From assembly GCA_041653595.1 (NCBI GenBank), contig JBAZFB010000006.1, forward strand, positions 28,575-92,574: a DNA stretch of 64,000 bases. Reading direction: 5' to 3'. Both the position numbers and the translations under genes were made by a program. Below the pieces are notes generated by a model. The model saw nothing but the letters and a program-made list of their open reading frames with translations. It ran no database searches and was not told the DNA's origin. The stretch's first letter is position 1. Each line of letters begins with the position of its first letter. This DNA is from Candidatus Omnitrophota bacterium (lineage in GTDB: Bacteria; Omnitrophota; Gorgyraeia; Pluralincolimonadales; Pluralincolimonadaceae). Below, in pieces: positions 57,462 to 64,000 of this stretch.

Positions 57462-60400
57462 TTACCAGTTAGCGGGATAAATATTGGCGGTGCCCGCTTC
57501 CAATATCTTTTCCCATTCCTCTTTAGCTTCCCGTAATCTGCCGTCTTTATAATAAGCGCTGGCCAGCTTATCCTCCCTCTCCAGCGACTTTTCCAATTCT
57601 ATGCGGCCTCTCACATAATCCTCAGCTTCCCGCTTCATCTTGTTACCCGTCTCGACGACCTTTGCATAATACTTCTTTGCCAGCTCCAATTCTCCCTCCT
57701 GCTGCGCCGTCTCAGCCAAGCTATAATAATGGCGTAATTCCCGGGCTATCTTGCTGTCCGGCCTGGATAATTCGCTGTCGACCAGTTCCTGGACCCAGCG
57801 TTTTATCTTTTCTTCTTCTCTCCTCTGCCGCAGCTGTTCTATCTCTTCCGGGGTCCTGTCAAAGAACTTGCCGGTCAGCCTTACAAACGGCCCCTGGGCG
57901 GTATAACCAAGATAGGTCAGGTCGTCATTAAAATCGGTAAAATTATAACCCACGCTTGCCTGGACATATTCCCCGATATTCCTGGCAACCTCGACCAGCG
58001 CGCCCTGCTTGGCATCCTTCGCCTGTGTTTGGGCGAGCCGCCTGTACTCGGCGCCCACCACCCAGTCCCTGTTTATATTATAATTTAACCTGTCCACTAC
58101 CAGCCAGGTCTGTGTCCTTGTATATCCGAATCCGCTTACTTTCTCTTCCCCTATCCTTAAGGCGAGTTTCTGGACTATCTGCCAGTGATCGTTCAAGTCG
58201 TAGGCGGCCTCACCCGATAAGATATGGGCCTTGTAGCCCTCTATATCATGTATGTCGGTCTGCTGGGCAGGCGAGTCGTTCTGCAGGTAGTTATAACGGG
58301 CCAACAGGTTCAACCTGTCAAAATCAACCGGCCTGTAGGCAGTGCCTAAGGTAAATTCCTTGTAGGCAGCGAGCTTCGACGATAAGCTTGTGTTATCGCT
58401 GCTTGATATGTTGGCCTTCGCGAAAAGCGTAAGGTCGCGGGTCACTTTATTTTCGAACGCGGCATAGACGAGGTATTGCCTTTTATCCTCATTCGCATTG
58501 TCAAAACGCGCCTCCCCCTTAAGGGAGGCTTTGATCTTATCTTTATCGGAATAACTCAACCCGAGCGACGGGGCGTTACGGTTGTAACGGGTGCCGTCAA
58601 AATCCTGGACTATGCCCCTCTCGAATTTAGCCGTAACGGCTAACTTGTCGTTCACGTTCCCCGACACGCCGTAGATATTGGTATCGCTCACCTCGACCGC
58701 GGATTTCGCCTCCTGTTGTTCCATGCTTAATTCCAGCCCGTTATTGATCGTCTTCTTGGCGCCAAAGACATGGGAGTCCCTCTTGCCCTCAAAGGCGGAG
58801 CTGCTCGTCGAATAAGTATTGTAAACCTCGCTGGTTTCGTCCACTTTAGCCGAGGCGGTGGCCGAGGCGGTGTTCTCCCTGTCCCCTGTCTTATAAGCGG
58901 CTAATGTGTAGTCGCCGGAGATCTTGAACTTATCGGTTATGTTGCTGAAGGCGCCGACTGAGGTGGCGTTCCCTTTTGTGCCTACCGTCTCTTTGCCTCT
59001 TAAGGATACATACTCGTTTACTTTGGTCTCGACGCCGGCGGTAGTCTGGTTATTGGCAACGCCCGTTATGTTCCCCTGCTGTTCCGCGAAAACATTCGTC
59101 TTGTCGGTCAGTTTATAATCGGCCCTTGCGGCCAGTATGTCCCCGTTCTCGTTGGTCTCGGACTTGAATTTTTCTATTTTTTCGCCGGTATTCTGGTGGC
59201 GATACTCGCCGGTGAGCTTCAGTTTGTCCATCGTATGCGTGATCTGGGCGGTTGTCGTCTCCGTCTTCTTGGCGCCGACCTGGAGCTGCGTCTGGAGATT
59301 CCCGTCGGCCAACAGTTCCTGCGTATCGTGCCTGGCGGTTATCCTCGTCTTCGGCGTTATATCGTATGTCACGGCCGCGCCCATCATCTCCTTACCCTGC
59401 TGGGAGGCGGTAGAGATCGACGAGAAATCCTTATCTATCCTCTTGTAATAGCCGCTGACGCCCAACTTATCAAAGAGGCGCGATTCGCCCTTCACCCCGT
59501 AAGCCCTGCCTATGGCAAGCTCGTCGGTAATGAGCTGGGTAAATGTAAGGCCGCCGTCTGTCGATACGAACCTCCCCAACTCCTGTGACCTGCTCTGGGC
59601 GAACTCGCCGGTGACCTGGGTCTTGGCGCCTAAGTGTATGGTCGTGTCTACGCCGGCGAGGCCGTAGTTATTATCCTGCTGGTCCTCCTTTACGTATGTG
59701 CCGCCTAACCTGACGTAATCGGTTATAGACTGTTCGGCGCGCACGCCGATGACGCCCTCGTCATATTTGTCGAGGGTCTCAAATTCGTAATCGACGGTCA
59801 CATAGACGGGGTTTCCGTTCAAGAGGGCGGATGATACTATCGAATTCGATTCGGCTATCCGGGAGACGGGTTCCCAGAACATGACGCGTCCGTTATCGTA
59901 GTCTATCTGGTAATCGAATCCCTCGCCCTGGGTCAGGGTCGCGAGGACAAGGCCCGTGACTTTATCCCTGACTTCTATCGCGACCTTCTCCGAACCCTCG
60001 GTGATGTTCTTGTTCTTCAGGTAAAATAGCGAACCGCCCGTCCCGACGAATTCATTATGGGCCGCTTGTTGCTTAGCGGTGGCTTTGAAAACGACCAACT
60101 TTGTATTCGGCTCGCCGAATTGGGTGGTCGAGACGTCTTCATAATTGACGTTCGCGCCGTAGAGGGTCCTCTTGAAAGTGGCGAATTCCGTATCCTTGAA
60201 ATCAACGACGTAATCGCCCCATAACGCGCTGGACTTGTCCCATTCGACCAAAAGATAGAGCATCCCCTGGGTATTGGTGGCGTCGTAATTGACCTTGGAG
60301 GCGTCGCCGTAGACCGGATAATATTTATTCGGGTCCAGGTTCCTGAACAGCTCCTTCTTCTTCCTGTCGGTATCCAAGCTTGATGTGACAAGGAATTTAC

Positions 60401-63400
60401 CGAGCACCTTCCCTTTTAAGTAATAGGAAAGTTTGCCTTCGGACCAGAGGCCCTTCCTGAATTTATCATCGTGCATGACCGGTTCGATGTTGCCTCCCTG
60501 GAAGGTATAGCCGGCCTTGCCGTCGCCCATCGCCACGAACATGAGGTAATTATCTTTATCCTTTACGTATTGCGTCTGGTCCTCTTTTTTGCCTTCCGTA
60601 TCGACAGATTCCACCGTGACTTTGTGTTCGCCCTCAGGGACTATGACTTCCCGGACGAACTCCTTGCCTTCCCCGGCCGCCGGGACAGGCGTATCGTCAA
60701 CCATTATATTTATGCTGGAGGTATCCGTGACCTCAGGCACATCGACGTCCTGCTTTGCCTCAAAGCCGCCCCGGGACTCGACCACGACTACCTTGTTGCT
60801 GAGCCTTATGTTCTGCTTATCCAGGTTATCGGCGAGACTCTCTTCCTTAAGCCATTCGGATCTCATCTTTTTCTTCTCCGTATCCGAACGCTCTAAGGCC
60901 TGCGCTTTATATTTTACGACCTTCAACTCCTCCGGCTTGGTCGTATCCGCGCGGCCGGTCTTATCCATCACTGAAAGTACAAATATGTAATTGCGGCCAG
61001 GGTCAAGCCAGTTGCCGTCCTTGTCCTTGCCGTCCCAATAGACAGGTTCGCCCAGGGTAAGGTACGTGCCGCTAAAGCCCTTGACCAACGCCTTCGTCTC
61101 CCTGTCCAATATCTCAAGTTTCCAATTCTTGATAAAAAGGGAATAATTGGTGAATATCCTGAATTCGTACGCGTTGGGAAGGGATTGGACTTCGGAACCG
61201 TAACCCGCGTAACTTATAACACCGGCCGGAAAGAGCGCCGCGTTAAGAAGGGGCTTTACCTTCTCTTCCTTCTGGAGTATCTTTACCGGAGAACTCTCTT
61301 TCTTTGGCTCCTTGCTCCCTTTGTCCTTTGAGTTGACCCCGAAATTCACCTTCGACAAGAGTCCGGGCGTGGTGTCTACCACTACCACCTTATCAGTGGT
61401 CAAATAGGCGCCGTCGGGCAGCGTCCTCTCGTTGACCCTTAAAAGGTGTCTTCCCGGGATAATTGCCTGGAAATGGTATTTACCCTCCTTGTCCGTCGTG
61501 ACGACCGCGCCGTCCTCCATGACTATCTGGACGCCGCCGATACCGGCCTCGGTTTCGATCTCCTTATCCGCCTTCTTCCCCGTACTCTTGGGGGCCTCCT
61601 GGTAACCGGTATCATTCCTGTCCCAGAATACCTTCCCGATAATGGTACCCAGGTCGAACAACGGGTCGAGGGTGATCTTTACCGTCTGGCGGTCCTTGTT
61701 GGATATAATAACGCCGGTTACATATTGCGCCCAGGCAGTGTTCTCGTAACTGCCCTGGGTGACGCCCGAACCTACGACCAACTGGTACTTAAGGGTCCGC
61801 GTCTGTCCCGCGGCGACCGTACCGATATTAAATACGATCGGGCGTGTGCCGCTCGGGTCCAGGGTAACGCCGTCAAGGATCGCCTTGCTGTTTATATACT
61901 TAAATCCTCCGGGGATCTGGTCCGCCAGGTATACCCCGCTCACGGCTGTCGAGCTGACGTTCTTGATGGTTACCGTATAGGTGACGATATCTCCTATCAC
62001 GGCTTCCTTCTTATTGGCGGTCTTCTTGATCCTGAGCAGCATATTATTCGAGTCCATAGGGAAGTCCATCTGTATGATGACGCCTGCCACATTAAAGGCC
62101 TGGCCGCGCGAACCGTTTACGATGACGCGGCCTGCCGGCAGGTTGGTCACGGTCGAAGGAAAGTTGTATCCGGGGGCCGACACGGTTATAGTATAACCGT
62201 TCGCATTCGCGCATAAGTAGCTGTATGCCCCGTCCGCCGCGGTTGTCTGCGGGTTGGCGTCTCCGGCGGCTATCTGGCATCCCCCGGCGGCGGGGGGAGC
62301 GCCCGGGACCAAAATAACGCCTGCCGCATCATAGATGGTGACCTGCGCGCCGCTGATGGGATTATTGGTAACCGAATCGAAGACCACGCCGAAGGGATCC
62401 GTGAAAGTTACAGTCGTTATGTTGCTGGCCACGTTATTGACGACAACGCTCAGGTAATTTATTCCCTTCACCAGGGGAGTCGTGTAATCCGCGGCGGTAA
62501 TGGTCCAATTTCCTCCCGCGTCTACCACCGTAGCCGCGATATTCGTCAACGGCAAATTGACATTGTTAAAATCACTTGCCCATAACGCCACTGCCTGGCC
62601 GGCTAAACCCTGGCCTGATATCGTCGGCGTGCTGCCGCTTACGCGGCTGCCGTCGGCAGGTGATGTGATAGTCGGGGTAAGGTTGGGCCCGGGCGCCGCG
62701 CTGACGTTAACAGCCACTACCACGCCTCCCGCGAGGCCGACATACGGCCTGATATTATTATTGAGCATCACATCCAGCAGGGCCGTGTAATCGGTCTGTT
62801 TTACCCTGTAATTTCCGTTAGCGTCAACGGTGGCCGTCGCTACAGCCTGGAAGGCGAGGCCGCCTACCGTGCCTTTTATGGTCACGACATCGCCGGGCGT
62901 CCCTACCCCCATGATCGTGGGCTGCTGGTTTACATTGCTGCCGGCGGCCGGGACGGTGAGCGTGGTGGCCGTAAAAGCCCAGTTGACGTTGTTGCCCGAG
63001 TCTGTCCCATGGACAACATATATATTGGCCGGCGTCCCCCCGATGCAGGTCTGGTCTTTCACATCCACATCGGTCATATTGAAAGCCCCAGCCCCCTGCC
63101 AGTTGCGTTGGGTCCCGTCGGGAGTAGACCTTATCAGGATGAGGTCGCTCGTAGGCGCGTTAAACGTCATGGTCCCGGCATTGGCGACATTGCCGCCTAA
63201 CGTCAGGTTGGCGTTATCGACCGTGTCGGTCAAAGTCGTGTTCGCGTCAAGAGTAAGTTTTACGCAGGTCAGGGCGTCCTGGAGGCTGACGTTGGTCCCG
63301 GCGGTCGAGAGTTGCATATTGCCCAGGTTCTTGCCGCCTGAAGTAAGGTTCTGGGCGCCGGCGCCGTTAAAAATAAGGCACGGGTCGGCGGTAGATTTAT

Positions 63401-64000
63401 CCCACAACGACACCGCGGCCGCGACGGAAAAGTCGCCTTTTACCGTAAGGTCCCATTGGCCGAGGGCGCCGGTTTGATAAAACTCACCGTTGGTCACGGT
63501 AAAATCATTATTTACGACCCAATCGGTCTCCATGAAACATTTGCCGAACGCCCCGCTTGTGCCTGTCTTCTCGAAATTGTAGAACGGGTTGGTATCTTTT
63601 GTCTTCCAGCCGGCGCTATCGCCGTCGGTCACAGTGCTGATGACCGTGCTGGTCCCGCAATTAAATACCGCGTTAGCCCCGTTAGAAACCCAATTTCGCT
63701 TGACCCTGATGGTAGAGCCGTTCGCCGTGAGGGTCCCGTTTATGTTAAAATCGACGGTCAGGGTTATATTCCGGTTGCCCGCGGCGGTGGTATTAAGCGT
63801 TGTCCCGCTGTCAATGGTAAGGTTGTCGCCGTTCAGGTCGTCCTGTAGGCTCACGCTTGTTCCGGCGGTCGAGAACTGTATATTGCCCAGGTTCTTGCCG
63901 CCTGAAGTAAGGTTCTGGGCGCCGGCGCCGTTAAAAATAAGGCACGGGTTGGCGGTAGATTTAGTCCACAATGCCACCGCGGCCGCAACGGAAAAGTCGC
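57462..64000 (-). CDS. Giant repeat-rich surface/outer-membrane protein (partial, 5' end outside window)
   Basis: The open frame runs past base 64000, so over 2170 residues are visible and the true start is absent; a GTG at 63977 is internal. From the N-terminal side: two copies of an about 188-residue beta-rich repeat (KGDFSVAAAVSLWDKSTADP in the second), Ig-like modules, a carboxypeptidase-regulatory/Cna-B segment, a DUF11 repeat (AVIGDIVTYTVTIKNVSSTA) and an SdrD-like domain (GKVFWDRNDTGYQ). A long beta-strand-rich region that looks like an outer-membrane barrel follows (bases about 60500 to 57900). The C-terminus is helical and TPR-like (YYKDGRLREAKEEWEKIL). It could be an adhesin, pilus-like or S-layer-associated protein; homology searches would be needed to decide. 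Confidence 0.8.
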   Translation of the reverse strand, partial: DFSVAAAVALWTKSTANPCLIFNGAGAQNLTSGGKNLGNIQFSTAGTSVSLQDDLNGDNLTIDSGTTLNTTAAGNRNITLTVDFNINGTLTANGSTIRVKRNWVSNGANAVFNCGTSTVISTVTDGDSAGWKTKDTNPFYNFEKTGTSGAFGKCFMETDWVVNNDFTVTNGEFYQTGALGQWDLTVKGDFSVAAAVSLWDKSTADPCLIFNGAGAQNLTSGGKNLGNMQLSTAGTNVSLQDALTCVKLTLDANTTLTDTVDNANLTLGGNVANAGTMTFNAPTSDLILIRSTPDGTQRNWQGAGAFNMTDVDVKDQTCIGGTPANIYVVHGTDSGNNVNWAFTATTLTVPAAGSNVNQQPTIMGVGTPGDVVTIKGTVGGLAFQAVATATVDANGNYRVKQTDYTALLDVMLNNNIRPYVGLAGGVVVAVNVSAAPGPNLTPTITSPADGSRVSGSTPTISGQGLAGQAVALWASDFNNVNLPLTNIAATVVDAGGNWTITAADYTTPLVKGINYLSVVVNNVASNITTVTFTDPFGVVFDSVTNNPISGAQVTIYDAAGVILVPGAPPAAGGCQIAAGDANPQTTAADGAYSYLCANANGYTITVSAPGYNFPSTVTNLPAGRVIVNGSRGQAFNVAGVIIQMDFPMDSNNMLLRIKKTANKKEAVIGDIVTYTVTIKNVSSTAVSGVYLADQIPGGFKYINSKAILDGVTLDPSGTRPIVFNIGTVAAGQTRTLKYQLVVGSGVTQGSYENTAWAQYVTGVIISNKDRQTVKITLDPLFDLGTIIGKVFWDRNDTGYQEAPKSTGKKADKEIETEAGIGGVQIVMEDGAVVTTDKEGKYHFQAIIPGRHLLRVNERTLPDGAYLTTDKVVVVDTTPGLLSKVNFGVNSKDKGSKEPKKESSPVKILQKEEKVKPLLNAALFPAGVISYAGYGSEVQSLPNAYEFRIFTNYSLFIKNWKLEILDRETKALVKGFSGTYLTLGEPVYWDGKDKDGNWLDPGRNYIFVLSVMDKTGRADTTKPEELKVVKYKAQALERSDTEKKKMRSEWLKEESLADNLDKQNIRLSNKVVVVESRGGFEAKQDVDVPEVTDTSSINIMVDDTPVPAAGEGKEFVREVIVPEGEHKVTVESVDTEGKKEDQTQYVKDKDNYLMFVAMGDGKAGYTFQGGNIEPVMHDDKFRKGLWSEGKLSYYLKGKVLGKFLVTSSLDTDRKKKELFRNLDPNKYYPVYGDASKVNYDATNTQGMLYLLVEWDKSSALWGDYVVDFKDTEFATFKRTLYGANVNYEDVSTTQFGEPNTKLVVFKATAKQQAAHNEFVGTGGSLFYLKNKNITEGSEKVAIEVRDKVTGLVLATLTQGEGFDYQIDYDNGRVMFWEPVSRIAESNSIVSSALLNGNPVYVTVDYEFETLDKYDEGVIGVRAEQSITDYVRLGGTYVKEDQQDNNYGLAGVDTTIHLGAKTQVTGEFAQSRSQELGRFVSTDGGLTFTQLITDELAIGRAYGVKGESRLFDKLGVSGYYKRIDKDFSSISTASQQGKEMMGAAVTYDITPKTRITARHDTQELLADGNLQTQLQVGAKKTETTTAQITHTMDKLKLTGEYRHQNTGEKIEKFKSETNENGDILAARADYKLTDKTNVFAEQQGNITGVANNQTTAGVETKVNEYVSLRGKETVGTKGNATSVGAFSNITDKFKISGDYTLAAYKTGDRENTASATASAKVDETSEVYNTYSTSSSAFEGKRDSHVFGAKKTINNGLELSMEQQEAKSAVEVSDTNIYGVSGNVNDKLAVTAKFERGIVQDFDGTRYNRNAPSLGLSYSDKDKIKASLKGEARFDNANEDKRQYLVYAAFENKVTRDLTLFAKANISSSDNTSLSSKLAAYKEFTLGTAYRPVDFDRLNLLARYNYLQNDSPAQQTDIHDIEGYKAHILSGEAAYDLNDHWQIVQKLALRIGEEKVSGFGYTRTQTWLVVDRLNYNINRDWVVGAEYRRLAQTQAKDAKQGALVEVARNIGEYVQASVGYNFTDFNDDLTYLGYTAQGPFVRLTGKFFDRTPEEIEQLRQRREEEKIKRWVQELVDSELSRPDSKIARELRHYYSLAETAQQEGELELAKKYYAKVVETGNKMKREAEDYVRGRIELEKSLEREDKLASAYYKDGRLREAKEEWEKILEAGTANIYPANW
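63321..63436. repeat. Surface-protein repeat unit segment, copy 2
   Basis: Almost identical to 63885-64000; the offset is 564 bp, equal to 188 codons. A few substitutions are visible, for example in the stretch encoding LWDKSTADP versus LWTKSTANP. Confidence 0.85.
63885..64000. repeat. Surface-protein repeat unit segment, copy 1 (runs off window)
   Basis: Near-identical partner of 63321-63436. More units may lie beyond the window edge. Confidence 0.85.

Noticed and set aside
61446..62216. 256-aa plus-strand open frame opposite the giant protein
   Set aside because: Shadow of the DUF11/SdrD-coding region with no recognisable motif.
57462..63977. GTG at 63977 as the true start of the giant protein
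   Set aside because: The frame continues upstream in the same repeat sequence (DFSVAAAVALW), so the start is outside the window.
1..64000. tRNA, rRNA, CRISPR, integrase or complete insertion sequence
   Set aside because: None seen in the short intergenic regions on either strand; short RNAs could still be missed by eye.

Overview
The window reads as a chromosomal segment of an anaerobic, fermentative, Gram-negative-type bacterium known only from sequence. An outer membrane is implied by TolC, a Wza-like exporter, an OmpA/LysM protein, ExbB/ExbD and several beta-barrel proteins. Anaerobic metabolism is implied by a complete [FeFe]-hydrogenase locus, hydroxylamine reductase and a 2-oxoacid:ferredoxin oxidoreductase. 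Gene content and protein style fit Candidatus Omnitrophota (OP3/PVC-like lineages) best, but this is inference; no rRNA or other phylogenetic marker is present. Almost every gene lies on the minus strand. Only pgi (35285-36763) is clearly on plus. I found no tRNA, rRNA, CRISPR array, integrase or intact insertion sequence, and no gene-free stretch longer than about 200 bp.

Layout. 1-9857: exopolysaccharide locus with an outer-membrane barrel, undecaprenyl-phosphate sugar transferase, Wza exporter, Wzz fused to a degenerate tyrosine-kinase domain, GNAT-like protein, ATP-grasp enzyme, family 2 glycosyltransferase, Wzx flippase and an O-antigen-ligase-like protein cut by the window edge. 9906-15598: an efflux operon (AbrB-like regulator, TolC, MacA, MacB, MFS) behind a promoter whose -10 lies in a palindrome. 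15783-18272: a Met/Cys-rich small membrane protein, then rrf2-hcp with a palindromic operator. 18412-24244: a frameshifted lipoprotein/outer-membrane gene and secreted proteins, including a 1111-aa alpha/beta hydrolase. 24319-32733: hndABCD, a TM1266-type regulator and hydF, hydG, hydE in one run. 32768-44234: CcdA/TPR, LOG-family, pgi, OmpA-LysM, methyltransferase, aldolase-like, HD-GYP, and a GT2/GT87/epimerase glycosylation operon. 44267-49469: ferredoxin, CheY-like regulator, a frameshifted AraC-type response regulator, korB, korA, azoR and a secreted FN3-like protein. 49500-54626: ExbD, ExbB, DUF4239, class A beta-lactamase-like protein, a radical SAM protein and a FemAB-like acyltransferase. 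54638-56530: response regulator, histidine kinase, response regulator. 56595-64000: a coiled-coil exported protein downstream of a giant repeat-rich surface/outer-membrane protein that runs off the window.

How it fits together. KorAB and the ferredoxin would supply reduced ferredoxin from 2-oxoacid oxidation. The Hnd hydrogenase would dispose of ferredoxin/NAD(P)H electrons as H2, and its maturases are encoded directly downstream. Hcp and its Fe-S-type Rrf2 regulator handle nitrosative stress. The strongest new signals are regulatory. Three promoters share an about 40-bp conserved upstream block with fixed spacing to the -35; two of them drive the korAB-containing operon and the cheY-ferredoxin pair. 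Several genes have a good -10 only 6-8 nt before the start codon, suggesting leaderless mRNAs. The hydrogenase promoter is fused to the preceding terminator, and a terminator-like hairpin lies between the hydrogenase structural and maturation genes.
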